In this document: positions 33,191-44,858 of the stretch, piece by piece
How the letters are laid out: each line of letters starts with the position of its first letter
How positions within the stretch are numbered: position 1 is the first letter of the stretch
NCBI GenBank assembly: GCA_047967505.1
Contig: CM106538.1
DNA length: 64,000 bases
DNA from: Dipteris shenzhenensis
Lineage: Eukaryota > Polypodiophyta > Polypodiopsida > Gleicheniales
Direction: 5' to 3' (one strand)
Made by a program: the position numbers and the translations under genes
The notes under the pieces: model-generated
Told to the model about the DNA's origin: nothing
Databases searched by the model: none
What the model saw: the letters and a program-made list of their open reading frames with translations, nothing else

Positions 33191-33768
33191 TTTACAAATC
33201 ACGAATTGCAACAGCAACCTGTAAACATAGCAAATGCCTCACAAGGGCAAATAGCAAAGCTTCTGCAAAAAGCCTCATAGGGGCAGATCTGCAACACTGA
33301 CAAAAGTGGTATTTCACCACACAGTCACTTCCTAGTGACGATTTTGCATCAACAGGCAACAGGCATGAATCTGCAACTCCCAATATCTCTGCACACAGGC
33401 ATACGATGCAATTTCTGTGGCACCTTTCCACCGACTAGCCGCGCAGTGGTCGCACAGTGAAAAACAGGGCCTTTTTCTGAGTACCTGCGAAGAACTTCCG
33501 CCTTCAAAACGGGCCCCGAAACGGCCTCAAATAAAAAAAATAAAGTCACCGAGGGCATCGCCTTTGCCCGCAGCATATACTACGCTCTCGCCACACCGCG
33601 AAGGGCCTCTCAATCTGAAACAGTGCACTCCTGCACTTCTGGCTGTGCTACCTGCAGAGATTTGCTCCCAAACTCGAAATAGGAAAGCAACACTGGTCCT
33701 CTTACTAGGACACCACAAACTTGGCTTACTTTCTTGAGCTCCTTACCACGAACAAGGCTCTGATACCA
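33191..33768 (-). other. copia-2 untranslated leader and primer-binding site
   Basis: About 580 bp between the 5' LTR and gag. It holds the initiator tRNA-Met primer site next to the LTR (about 33753-33768). No gene is supported. Confidence 0.7.
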
Positions 33769-34062
33769 TGTAAAGAATAAGGGAGAGAGATAGGAGACTC
33801 AAGTTCAGCTTTCTTCACAACACACAAAAGAGAGAGGACACAAGGTTGGAGGGTGAAGCCTTTCTTAACTTTTTGCACACAACAACAATAGAAGAGGGAA
33901 ATACCCTATATGTCAAAACCTAGAATACGTGGTTCATATGTGAACCCAAACCAAAAACATACGTGGTAGTCTAACTACACCACGAGTACAACTAACATAG
34001 GCGGTGACATAAATGATAGTCATCCACGAGATATATCGGGGATAGAGCTTGATATCTCAACA
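33769..34062 (-). repeat. copia-2 5' LTR
   Basis: 294 bp, followed by the target duplication ATGAT at 34063-34067. It lacks a few bases present in the other LTR (ACAATACAAT versus ACAAT). Confidence 0.92.
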
Positions 34063-34067
34063 ATGAT

Positions 34068-34284
34068 CCGGCAGCACCGCAGGATGATCTTACACAGAGG
34101 CCGTACCCGTCGCTTTATTTCTAGACGACGGAGGATGATGGCAGATTTTCGGAGGAGATTGCTCCATGGAGACTTGGCACCGCCAGCAGCCCATTTGACA
34201 CTTGCCCAGATCTTCACACTCATGGCAGGAGGCATGGTCGATGGCCATGACTTCCATCATTTCTTTGGATCACAGACCCCTTAG
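34068..34284 (+). pseudogene. LINE ORF, basic C-terminal tail
   Basis: This resumes the LINE frame after copia-2 and one target-duplication copy. It is very basic (RRMILHRGRTRRFISRRRRM), then LTLAQIFTLMAGGMVDGHDF, and stops with TAG. A 3' untranslated part follows to AATAAAATTTC at about 34503-34513. Confidence 0.75.
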
Positions 34285-34506
34285 GGAAGACAATGTTCCT
34301 CATATTTCATATTTTACATTTTGTATCTAGGCATTTTTGGTACTCTATTTCATTTCATTTTGTATCTAGGATTTTTGTAGCCATTTTTGGCATCTTAGCG
34401 GTATTACGATGAGGCCACCTAGTTGGCGCATCGTTGATGATGTATTTTCCTTTCGGATGATTTTGTGTCCCATAGGCCATGTATGGCCTTCCGTGGACCT
34501 TTAATA

Positions 34507-34523
34507 AAATTTCTTTCTTTCTT

Positions 34524-34562
<39 letters not shown>
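34507..34562. repeat. (TTTC)n/(CT)n tail at the LINE 3' end
   Basis: Repeats of TTTC pass into CT directly after the AATAAA signal. This is the expected simple-repeat end of the LINE. Confidence 0.85.
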
Positions 34563-34564
<2 letters not shown>

Positions 34565-34657
34565 GTGACACGCGATGATCATCATGTTGCCTTGTTGCCC
34601 TTAGCTATCTATGTCATGGACATTGATTTTACATATACACCTTTTGTATTTTGTTAG

Positions 34658-35613
34658 TGGCTCCACCCTTTAAATCAGTTGTATCTGGGGTTTTTTTCAA
34701 TCTCATAGTCTCTCAAAGAGCTTAATTAACTTTTATTTTTTTCTCTTTCTCAACTTAGAGGTGCAAATGAATAAATCCAATCTTAACTCTCTCTCTCTCT
34801 CTCTATCCCACTCTCCATCTCCCTGTTTCTGTCCCCATCTCCATCTCCATCTTTCCCTCCCCCTCCCTCTGTCTCTTTCCTTCCCTTTGTGTCCCTGACT
34901 ACTCTCTCTCTCTCTATATATATATTCATACATCTAACTTTGTCTCATGGCCAGGTGCATTATTTGTGTCCCTTATTAGTCTCTCTTGCACACTCTAATT
35001 GCTATCTATCTCTCTCTCACACACTCTCTCTTGCACAATATAGATATACAAATATCCACACAGGTTTAGAATTACAAATATTTATCGCTTTATCATTCAT
35101 AGAACATAGGTAGCCATCATTCTAGTGGCTCCACCCTTTAAATCAGTTGTATCTGGGGTTTTTTTCAATCTCCTAGTCTCTCAAAGAGCTTAATTAACTT
35201 TTATTTTTTTCTCTTTCTCAACTTAGAGGTGCAAATGAATAAATCCAATCTTAACTCTCTCTCTCTCTCTATCCCACTCTCCATCTCCCTCTTTCTGTCC
35301 CCATCTCCATCTCCATCTTTCCCCCTCTGTCTCTTTCCTTCCCTTTGTGTCCCTGACTACTCTCTCTCTCTCTATATATGTATTCATACATCTAACTTTG
35401 TCTCATGGCCAGGTGCATTATTTGTGTCCCTTATTGCACTGTCAACTTCTCTCTCGCTCTCTCTCTCTCTCTCACTTAGTCTCTCTTGCACACTCTAATT
35501 GCTATCTATCTCTCTCTCACACACTCTCTCTTGCACAATATAGATATACAAATATCCACACAGGTCTAGAATTACAAATATTTATCGCTTTATCATTCAT
35601 AGAACGTAGAGAG
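34658..35613. repeat. Tandem duplication of ~470 bp
   Basis: Copy 1 starts at about 34658 and copy 2 at about 35126, both with TAGTGGCTCCACCCTTTAAA. Each contains CT tracts, a TATATATA stretch and the same ends (GTAGCCATCATTCTAG-like). The copies differ by small CT-length changes and a 40-bp insertion in the second. Open frames in them are composition artefacts. Confidence 0.85.
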
Positions 35614-35841
35614 CCATCATTCTAGAGGTGCAAACTTAATAAATAAAATCTTAACAATAAATGAAACAACACTTTGTATTATTTATGATTTTTGTTCATA
35701 CATGTAACAATGCCTCATTGCCAAGTGCATTATTAAAGCACTAAGGATCTAAGAAATTGGATATTATGAAATACCTACCATCTTTTCTCTACTATCTGTA
35801 TGGGGGGGCAACAATTCTTGTAAAGGATACTTGTCTCATTC

Positions 35842-36897
35842 CTATCTAACTTTGCAATTATCAAGTCTAAAATAATAGTCTTGGGGAGGGTTTGCTGTTG
35901 CCAACTGCAATTCTTCCCTGATAAATCGCATGGTCCACTCCTCTTCCAATTCCAACATTAGATCAGGATGTCCTTTCCGATAAATTAATACCTTGACAAT
36001 AGGACTGTGAGTCCCATCGCATAGATCATCATCCATTGCTTTCCATTGCTGGTTCTTCCATCTAAACCTTCTATATGTGAAATTCATGCATAGATTTTGC
36101 CTTCCAATGAAATACCTGTAAAATTTGGAATCTGTTAATACATGTAAGATGTGCTCATCGAAATGTCACATCTGAAGTGTTCAATCGACATTGTACTAAA
36201 TCTTCAGCATGACATGTTCTTGTTGTCCATCTATTGTCAAATAGCTCAGACAGCCAGTCCAATTCTAAGCTCTTGCAAGTGTAAGTAATCTTTGTTTTCC
36301 TTAATTGCCTACAACTTGCAAAGAAATCAACAAAGCATGGAAATGGAAGAAACCAGCTCAACCTAGCATTTCTTCCACTAGTAGTTGGATTCATAGCATT
36401 TCTCACATCATTTAACATTCTATTTCTATATGATTCACTTACCTCCATGCTTGGAAGCACAGCTATTCAGGACTATCAAAAGAAGGTAAGGGAAGAGATT
36501 CTAATCTGCCATAATGTCCTTCTTCATCTGGCACAATGAACATTGAGTCATAGAAGAAGATCCCGTCCTTTTTTAATTTTGATGGTGTGCGACCTTCATA
36601 CTGAAGACTCTCGATCTCAACATGGAGGACATGCAACACCCTAGTTATGCGTGCTGCAGACTCCCACTCTTTGTAAAGAGATGGCTATAAATATGTAAAA
36701 CAAATACAAGGCATAAGACAATTGATCTAAGACCCTTCCCTTCCAATGCTTTGAGATGTCCATTGCATCCTTCCGTCCCACTTTGTAGCACCCACGATTA
36801 GTGGGTTGCATTGTGATCCAAGAATATTTCCTGTAGAGTTGAGGAATCCATTTCCCATGCTCATCCTTAACATTCTTCAATACAACAGACTATAAAC
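35842..36897 (-). pseudogene. Unrecognised multi-exon coding relic (relic C)
   Basis: On the minus strand three or four exon-like blocks follow one another. The first is VKDEHGKWIPQLYRKYSWIT (about 36880-36720). The second is KEWESAARITRVLHVLHVEI to PLPSFDSPE, a TAG (CAG after reversal), LCFQAWR|GTAAGTG (about 36690-36440). The third is NARLSWFLPFPCFVDFFASC (about 36400-36155). After an acceptor (TTTTACAG) comes YFIGRQNLCMNFTYRRFRWK to DYYFRLDNCKVR, TAG (about 36112-35842). The good splice borders and mixed composition argue for a real but decayed gene. The family is not recognised. Confidence 0.42.
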
Positions 36898-37057
36898 TAC
36901 TTCTATATCTATCATTTTCTACTTCCATAGTTTCTGCCCTGTACCATATGATTAAAACTAGCTTTTTCTACCTCTTTCTACTTCCATAGACCCTCAAAAT
37001 TTATGTCTTCTCTTCTCTCTTTCTCTATCCCTCTCTTTCTCTTTCTTTGCAAGTCTC

Positions 37058-37059
<2 letters not shown>

Positions 37060-37105
<46 letters not shown>

Positions 37106-37623
37106 CCCCCCCCCTCCTTCCCTCTCTCCTTTAACTAAACCTCTCACAAAAACAAGCAAAAAGATATTTTAAAAAACATAGAATACTTCTCTCTCTCAGT
37201 CCATCTTCCAAGGTACCCCTCACACAAACAAACATTAAATTATTTTGAAATACTTAGTTTAAGATATGCTCTTGTTTCTCCACAAACAAAGAAAACATTA
37301 TTAATATCATATGACTCTCTCTCTCCCACCCAAATCTCTTTGATTAGGATCTCTTTTTCTTCCTTCTTTCTCAAATACTTCTAAAACCTAGCAGTTTGAA
37401 ATACAATCTCTGTCTCTCTCCCTCAATCATTCCCTCAAATGGAAGAAATTATAGCAGTTCAAAATATAATCTCTCTCTCTCTCTCTATCTATCTCTATCT
37501 CTCTCTCTCTTTTCCCTTCCTCTATCTACCCCTCCTATACTAGCAAAGAAACAAATGACTATTTTCTATCTCTCTTCCTCACTCATCCCCTCAAACAGAT
37601 AAAAAAACATAGCAGTTTCAAAT

Positions 37624-37669
<46 letters not shown>

Positions 37670-37815
37670 TTCCTCTATCTATCCCTCCTATACTAATGAA
37701 GAGACAAATGACTATCTTTAGTCTCTCTCCCTCACTCATCCCTTGAAATAGAAAAAAACATAGCAGTCCAAAATAATCTCTCTCTCTCTCTCTCTCTCTT
37801 CCTCTATCTATCCCT
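37060..37815. repeat. CT/C microsatellites and a degenerate ~140-bp repeat
   Basis: CT tracts at about 37065-37102 (followed by a C run), 37466-37510, 37628-37665 and 37770-37800. From about 37400 the tracts alternate with spacers that share TCCCTCCTATACTA and 'AACATAGCAGTTTCAAATAT', giving roughly three 140-190-bp units. No gene is supported. Confidence 0.75.
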
Positions 37816-37849
37816 CCTATACCAATTTAAAAAAAAAAAAGTCAAAAAT

Positions 37850-39990
37850 TTGTAGTTTTAAATATCATCTACCTCAATCTCTTCCTCTTCCCTTTCTTTT
37901 GTAACAAACATATAGATAAAGTGTGATACAAAAACATATCTACTTAATATAGACAAAACTTTCAAGGCAAAATCACTTCCTTACCTAGAAAGTATGTGTT
38001 CCTTCTTCTGGAGTTGACTCTCTATAGTCCAAAAAGGTAGAGAAAGAGCTGAAAATGATAGAACACTGTTTTTCTCACTCCTTCTAAGCATAGTTAGGTC
38101 TTAACTTCAAGAGTTGACTCTCTATACTCCAAAAAGTTAGGGAAAGAACCGAAATGAGAGCACCTATTTTTCTCACTCCTTCTAAGCATATTTAGTTCAC
38201 AACTTTGGTTTCTAATAAGAGAGTGAAATAAGTAGATAATGAATGAAAGAGAAGAGGGATGAACAGATCTTGGGCAGAAGTTTCTCTAAGAGATTTTCGA
38301 ATGTGGAAGAAAGACGTGAGCAAAGAGGAGAGAGAATGACTAATCAAGAGTGGAATGAAGATATTTTGAAACCAGTTGCTAGAAAGTGGTGGGAATGAAT
38401 GTTTGAAACGTTTTGGAAGAGAGAGAATAGGGAGAGAGTTGGTTAAGAAGTCAAAGTTTGTGCCAAATGGTTGAACCAAATGGAAAATGTGAGCATAGTT
38501 CTAGCTAGGGGATAGTTTGCCATGGGAGGAAAACAAGGAGACCTGACATGGTCAGTCAGGGTAGGCCTGCCAAAGATAATTTTTTATTGTGAAGCACCAA
38601 TGACATTTTTTGGGGTATTTTGAAAAAAAACTAAAATTTCCCCTAGATTTGGGGAGCCTCTATTACAAAGAAGTCCATATGGCATAATCTCCTTCATGGA
38701 TACCATATTTCCTTATCCAAGCCTCTAATATTTTAGTAATTCTCCAAAGGGCCCCTTTTTGAGTCTAAATTTTTTGTAATGAAAAAATTGCATATTTCAG
38801 AAATGTTCATTCTCTTCATATGTGAGACATGACTAATACATCAAGATACGATCCTAAGGATCAGTTATGGGAAGTTGGAGCCACAAAGGTCCACATACAC
38901 CCTTTCACATCCCTATTGGTGTAAATATGTCCTTATTGTGTGCATATCCTAATCTTAGACTAGGTGCCTACTTATCCCCTTACACGGGTACACCTGGTGG
39001 TTGGAATTAAAAAATTTAGAGACTCGAACCCATGAAATTATTTTTTAGGATCAATCTAATAGAAGTTAGTAAACCCTCTTCATGATGCAACATCTCATCG
39101 ATCCACGACTATGTTAGAACATAGAGTGAAGAGCCTGGTGCAATACCAAAGTTCAAACTACTCCTATACATAGCTGTCTACTAATTCCCAGAAGAGAGAA
39201 ATTATTGTGTAGTAAAGAAACTGATAGTGCATATTATCATTATGTGAGTGTGATATATAGTGCTACCATTTTCTGGCAACATGCCAAAACTCATAAAATA
39301 TAATGTCTTCCATGCTAGGTTATACAAAATAAACAAGTAGAACCATGCATAAATGAGTAAGTTCACATTCCACTGGCATGAAATGGACATATCGCTCCAC
39401 TTCAGCACAAATAGGGAAATGTCAATGAAGCTCTAGCATCCGTAACATATGTCAGTGTAGAGTTTTCAAAGAAATCATTCATTTGCATTTGAAAAATCTG
39501 AATTTTACTTTGATCAAACCATTGAAATTTTGAATTCTAAAATGTATAGATGTGCATGATTGAATTGTGACTTCACACTAGCATCCACCATAGTTGAACT
39601 TGTTGATTTTCTACCTGAATGATTCGGATTGTTTGAACAACATATGCTGAATTAAAGACATAAAAATTACTATTTTTCTATCATTCAACCTTTCAAAACT
39701 CTCTTTCTGAAATCAGATTGATAATCGGACGTTCGGATTGTCTGAAACATGTTTGAATTGTTTTCTAAAATTTTGTTTGTTTTTTTTCATGATTACAAGC
39801 TTTGATTTGATGACCTTGATCACTTGCCAAGTGTGTGCATATTTGTGGTATGAAGTAGAGGTAATTTCAAAACTCCTCTGATCTCTTCTGGCTCCTTTTT
39901 GAGCTCTTTTGGATTCGGTTTGGGCTCTTCCACCTACCCTCATCTTTCACCTTTTGCATTTCTTTATATTATTAACATTAACATCAACAT
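37850..39990. other. Intergenic DNA; one possible Pol III B-box
   Basis: No open frame here has coding character. On the minus strand GGGTTCGAGTC (about 39022-39033) matches the B-box consensus of tRNA-derived promoters, but a convincing A-box and a poly(A)-like end were not found. It may be a worn SINE or chance. Confidence 0.3.
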
Positions 39991-39992
39991 TC

Positions 39993-40600
39993 TCATAGTT
40001 TGTATTGATTTTTGATTTTTCTGATTGTGCTTTTGCACTTATCTTGCCAAAGGTATGGAATTATGCCAAAACATTGATTCGATTGTAAACAAAAATCTGA
40101 TTGCATTTCATCCTCATTTGCATCATAGTATTCATTCTTAAACTCAGTAAAAGCATCATAAAACACTTCGGATATATCATCCTTCGAATCTAAAATTTCT
40201 ATTTGGAAAACCACCTCAATAAGTGATTCTTCTAGAACATTATCCTTGTCATTATCCTCACCTAATGATTGAACTGAACTTATTTGCATTTTGCAATCTT
40301 CAAAGAGTTGGTCTTCAGTTTTATCTTCATCTGACTTCTTTTCTTTGCTTACCCCACCCTCAATTTGATCATCACTTTGCCATCCATTTGTCAATTGTAA
40401 ACTGTAGAAAATCAACATTTTTGCTGGAAAAACACACTCGGATGAATGGGTTAGACTTATCCAAACAAAAAACTATTTTAGGTATAGGAATAACTCTCAG
40501 CCATTTGACATCAGTCAATTCATAAATTTTGAACCACTTTTGAAGCTCCTCAAAACTACCACTCAGTAGACTGTAGTGTTGCTCTCGGGCCTGCATTTTG
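39993..40600 (-). pseudogene. Unrecognised coding relic (relic D)
   Basis: After an acceptor (CCAAAATGCAG) near 40597 the minus strand reads AREQHYSLLSGSFEELQKWF and IPIPKIVFCLDKSNPFIRVC. A one-base shift near 40,380 leads into an acidic tail of about 125 residues (DDQIEGGVSKEKKSDEDKTE and onward) ending at 39993. Acid-rich tails like this are common in nuclear proteins, but the family is not recognised. Confidence 0.4.
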
Positions 40601-42450
40601 GCATAGACTGAAACATACCCAAATCATATTCAAAATAAGATCAAAGTTGATGAAATTGCTGTCCATACCTTGGTCTTGGAATACCCAAGCCCACTTGAAG
40701 AAACTCCATCATATTTTAACTATTATTTGACAAATGATGCGACAATAAGAAGCATACTTTGGAACAACTAAAGCATATTGGATTGATCATTAGCCTATTT
40801 ATATTGCCTATCAATTACCATCCCAATTGCCATCATTCTGAAACTTAAAAACACCTTGCACTCTACCCGCCCTTAAGAGCTCTCATAGCCGCATGGCACT
40901 TCACAGCATGGCACCTTGTGGTTACAGAACAACAGAAGAAGGGATGAAAGATTAAGTAGCATGCAATTCAACTTCAACTTAGAATCACTTGAGAGAAGCA
41001 ACACATCCTGCAGCTTCAACAGCTGCTTTGCATCCTCTTATTCGATAACTCCTACCTGGTTTATGCTTTACCATGGTTTAAAAAAGCAAATTAGAAAAAT
41101 TGACGGGACATGTTATTAAAACTAGAGTACATTAAAAAAAGAGGACTTCATGTTGTTAAAAGAGACAAAAAGTAAGATTTTAAAAAATCAAATTAGAAAA
41201 AAAACTAGAGTACATTTAAAAAACTAAGTACATTTAAAAAAAAGCATGACACATTTGTACAAGAAGTAGATCATATAACTCAAAGCCATATGGTGTTAAA
41301 AAACACCTTCCGTTAGCTCAGCCTAGAAGATGTCCTCTTTGTCTCTTATAGTTACTTTAGAAAACACATAAGTCTATGAATTAAATTTCACAGTTACTTT
41401 AAATTTCTATGGAATTAAATTTCCATCACTTGACTATTAAGTCATTAGAGAGAGCATATGTCCTCGAAAGTGCCTACTATGGCATTGGCTCCATGAAAAC
41501 AAGTAGACTTTAAACTTGCAAGCCATGCATAACCAGGGCTGGCAGCGCAAATCTCCTCACAACTTGTTTCGAATTTTCCGCCGACTTGTAAGCATTCAAC
41601 AACTCTTCTTTTCTCTCTTAGCTTTCCTCATCTTCACCATTTTTTTCAATACAGCTTCTAGCCACTGCCATATCCTGTACGAAAATCTAACTCATTCGCA
41701 TAAGAAGTACGTGATTAAAAGACTTAGCAAAAAAGAAAGCTAAGGATATTCACCTCTTCTGCTGAGTTCAAATCAAGCAGCCATGTGCGTAACATATCCT
41801 CCTCGAATGATTTTCCCTTCATTGGTCCATACAAAAGAGATCTAAGACAGAATTTGAGTTAGGAAAATGAAGTCGGGTAGTAAGTAGTCATTGTCTTAGA
41901 GGGAAAGTGGGAGAAGGAGAGTGAGAGAGCAATAGCGAGGGATGCACAGTGAGCTGCCCCTCCTTCAAGAGTGGTAGAAAGTGAGGGAAGGCATAAAGTG
42001 AAAGATGAATACAAGTTAATAAGAAGGACTAGGATGTAAGAAATAAGACAGTGTTTGTGGAAGGACTACGATGGAAGATTACAAGTGCACTAAGGCACGA
42101 TGTGTTCCCTATTATAAGGATAAGGGTTGGAATAAAGTGAGAGAAGCATTGGAAATGCTCTACTTTAAGTGAGTGGAGACTGTCCAACTGAATAAAATTT
42201 TGCAGAGCATTGGGAATGTTGTACTTTAAGTGAGTGAAGCATTGGGAATTGATACTTTGCCATGAAATATATTACAAATAAACATCATCACATATTCATA
42301 TCAAAATTCTCATCAAGAAGGTTATATTTCCTAATAATCACATCATCACACATTCATATCATAAAATTGTGTGCATAAAATAAATATATAAATATCATGA
42401 CTAAATGCCACTTAAGTAATAAGTCAAAAATTGGTGTATAATCAACAAAA
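40601..42450. other. Intergenic DNA with one GGTGTT/AACACC hairpin
   Basis: AT-rich, no supported gene. At 41292-41307 lies GGTGTTAAAAAACACC; on the minus strand, the sense of gene B, it reads GGTGTTTTTTAACACC. It lies about 1.3 kb past gene B and differs by one loop base from the hairpins at 4200 and 24251. Confidence 0.5.
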
Positions 42451-42589
42451 ACTACATCATGATTCATACATTGCAACAAATAAATGTCAACCATAATATT
42501 CATGGAGTAAACAACATCATGAGAATATGCTCCTCATGCATATATACAAACACAACATCATACATGCATCACAACTCTTCTGATGCTTC

Positions 42590-42835
42590 TAGTGGAGACT
42601 GTGGCAGCTCTTCTGATGCTTCCAATGGAGGCTGTGGTGCTCTAGATGTACACTCAGTTTTGTAGTATGTAGTGCTTTCGGAGTAGACTTAGTATCCTCT
42701 TCCTTAAATGCAAGCAGAGGCTGTGGCAACTCTTGTGATGCTTCTAGTGGAGGCTGTGGTGCTGTAGGTGTACACTGGGTCTCTACTTCTTCTGTAGTGT
42801 GCAGTGCTTTCACAGTAGACTCAGTCTCCTCTTCC
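42590..42835 (-). repeat. Gene B C-terminal tail, ~130-bp tandem repeat
   Basis: On the minus strand the tail encodes two diverged copies of a segment containing (S)TPKALHTT and APQPPLEASQELPQPL, spaced about 130 bp. It is in a different frame from the last peptidase exon, so a frameshift separates them. Pro/Glu/Thr-rich tails of this type are usually disordered. Confidence 0.55.
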
Positions 42836-43909
42836 TAAATGCAAGCTCTGATATTGCTTCAGTTGCACATTGTATTCTAATGGCAGCAATTATGTCTCGA
42901 ATGATTTCAGCCCTAAACAATTGTATATCCTCCTCTGAATATTTGAGCTCCAAAGAGTCTTCCGATGAGATCTGTGGCTTAAGTGAGAAAATTTCTTTGA
43001 AAATCAACATGCAGTTGTAGGCAACTCTCCACCCACAACTATGCCCATCTTCCTGCTCTACTACTAAATGCTTTTGGAAGTCTACCGAGTCTTTGTACTG
43101 TCCTGTTTCTCTGATAGCAGATACCAACTTCTCAATCGATCTACTCATCATGACATATTAAAAAAACTTAGTGTGTCTATTACATAAGGTACATAATATA
43201 GAAGTAACAACAGATTAATAGAATACTTATGTTTGCACTGAGCCATGAAAGCCTGCAATCGAGTTAACAAACCAACAATAGTTGTCTTCAAGGTCCCAAA
43301 CCACCAGACTCCAATGTTCCCTACACGAATAATTAAGAACCATTATTATTTAACACAATGTTGCCAGTATAAGATGAAAATAAAGGTTGCCATGATACTT
43401 ACATCTCGTGATATGCCATAAATAGGACTCGCACGCCAATTAAATGTAAAGGCTATAACCATTTACAAACATCGGCTATTGTCTTTCTGCTATCGCTAAG
43501 TATAGGAGAAACGAGGGAATCCAACATATACACACGGTTTTGTACGGCTCTACCAAATCGTGAGATAACTATACTGCACCAACAAATAAATGAATATTAG
43601 CTTATTAGATTTAATCAGAATATTGAATTATCAAGCAGAGAAAAAGTTTGTATCAAACCTAAGAATGGCCATCATAACGTTGTTATTGACCTCATTTGAA
43701 GATCTAGAGAGGATTGAAATCTCCTCTCCCCCAAATTCAAGATACTGAGGTCTATGTTGAATCATAACCCTAACATTAAAAGAGCTTCCCAATTCTTCCA
43801 ATGAAGCCATGTTTGTAGAGTTGAGGTCTTCTATCCCCTTGGACTCTTTGACGGCATGCATTTTGCACTCCTCTGAGCCATTATCTATTTGCCTTGTGGG
43901 AGGGTCCAT
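42810..43909 (-). pseudogene. Gene B, C48 (Ulp1-like) peptidase unit a
   Basis: Ulp1/SENP enzymes are cysteine peptidases that cut SUMO-type tags. Four exon-like blocks, in minus-strand order: (1) 43909-43670, LEELGSSFNVRVMIQHRPQY; (2) about 43575-43410, RVYMLDSLVSPILS then VRVLFMAYHE; (3) 43320-43240, EHWSLVVWDLEDNYCWFVNS; (4) 43140-42810, VVEQEDGHSCGWRVAYNC. The His (H-W-S-L), the Asp (W-D-L), the Gln (E-Q-E-D) and the Cys (S-C-G-W) are the H-D-Q-C set of the C48 family. Damage: a TAG in block 2, and the donor after block 3 reads ATAAGT where the sister units have GTAAGT or GTAATT. Confidence 0.68.
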
Positions 43910-43930
43910 AATGTCACCCTTAATGATTGC

Positions 43931-44858
43931 TCAAATGGTACATGTTATAAATGCATAGAGATGCAAATCCGTATATGTTGACAGTGTGGTGTCATTTTGT
44001 ATCTCAAAAATTTGACCAAGTACCAAAAAGCAATTGTAGCCCACCCTCCATCCACAATTATAGATGTGGCTATTCTCTTGATGTGATACCTGACATGTTA
44101 TATACTCTATTTGTTGTGCCAAGTCACATTGCCGCATTACTTTGTCGATAGCACCTACTAACTTTCGAGCTGATCTGCACATCAAAACATATAACATCAG
44201 TGAATATGTGCATTGCATATCAATCTACATGTCAAGAAGTGACAACAAGTGTAGTCTATACTTACTCTAACACATTGCCATGGATAGATGTCATTGAGTT
44301 GGCAAAGAAGCACTTCTTAGCAAGGATGTCCATGACTACCAGACTCCAATGTGAGATGCATTATCAATAAAGAATAATTACTATGTTTGAAACAATTCTA
44401 GCAATGCAATAGAAAAAACAAGTAGGGTTTGATGCTTACTTCTCATAATATGCTGTAAAAATAACTTGTGCGTCGTTCATAGGAACGTGCTTCAACCACT
44501 TGCAAACATCCTCTATGGTTTCTTCTTTATTGCTAAGCACTTCCGAAATACGAGGATCGAGCATATATGAAACACTTTGTATATTTTGCGGAAAATTTGC
44601 TATAACATTACTATATTAAAAAAAAGTATTAGCTTCTTGGGTTTAATCAAAATAAGCAAAGTATAAAGCAAAGGAAAAGGTTGCATCAAACCTGAGGATG
44701 GTTGTAATGACTTTGACATTAACCTCTTTCTTAGGATTCAAGAGGATTGAAATCTCTTCTTCACCAAATTCAAAAAAATGACGTTGTTGTCGAATTAACA
44801 ACATAGTGGTGAATGAACTTCCAATCTGCTCCAATAGATTCATATTTTCATGACTCAT
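43931..44858 (-). CDS. Gene B, C48 (Ulp1-like) peptidase unit b
   Basis: Same four-block layout: (1) 44858-44692, LLEQIGSSFTTMLLIRQQRH, donor CCTCAG|GTTT; (2) 44610-44441, VSYMLDPRISEVLS..EDVCKWL..AYYE; (3) about 44340-44270, SHWSLVVMDILAKKCFFANS, then a GTAAGT donor; (4) 44174-43931, QVSHQENSHIYNCGWRVGYN. All four blocks are open. His, Asp and Cys are present; the Gln sits in a lengthened H-Q-E-N-S-H loop. The acceptor before block 3 reads TGCAT|CTCACATTGG where unit c has TGTAG|CTCACATTGG, so normal splicing may be lost. Confidence 0.68.

Larger units (their letters stand above)
28578..34062 (-). mobile_element. Ty1/copia LTR retrotransposon (copia-2), nested in the LINE
   Basis: LTRs 28578-28877 (300 bp) and 33769-34062 (294 bp), TG...CA ends, differ by a short indel and few substitutions. 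The target duplication ATGAT is exact at 28573-28577 and 34063-34067. TGGTATCAGAGCCTTG (minus strand, about 33753-33768) is the initiator tRNA-Met primer site, and GAGGGGGAG inside the left LTR is the polypurine tract. Domain order is copia. It inserted after the LINE had landed, so the LINE is older. Confidence 0.93.
26024..34520 (+). mobile_element. LINE (non-LTR retrotransposon) relic, split by copia-2
   Basis: A plus-strand LINE spans 26,024 to about 34,520 with a 5.5-kb copia insertion inside (28578-34062). Without it the relic is about 3 kb. Order: C-terminal part of an EEP endonuclease, reverse transcriptase edges, thumb/connection, CCHC-like zinc finger, basic tail, then a 3' end with TTTAATAAAATTTC running into (TTTC)n/(CT)n. 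The left end is 5'-truncated, as is usual for LINEs. The catalytic core of the reverse transcriptase has been deleted. Confidence 0.8.

Noticed and set aside
33349-33737. ORFs in the copia-2 leader
   Set aside because: They lie in the untranslated leader, overlap each other on both strands and match no protein domain.
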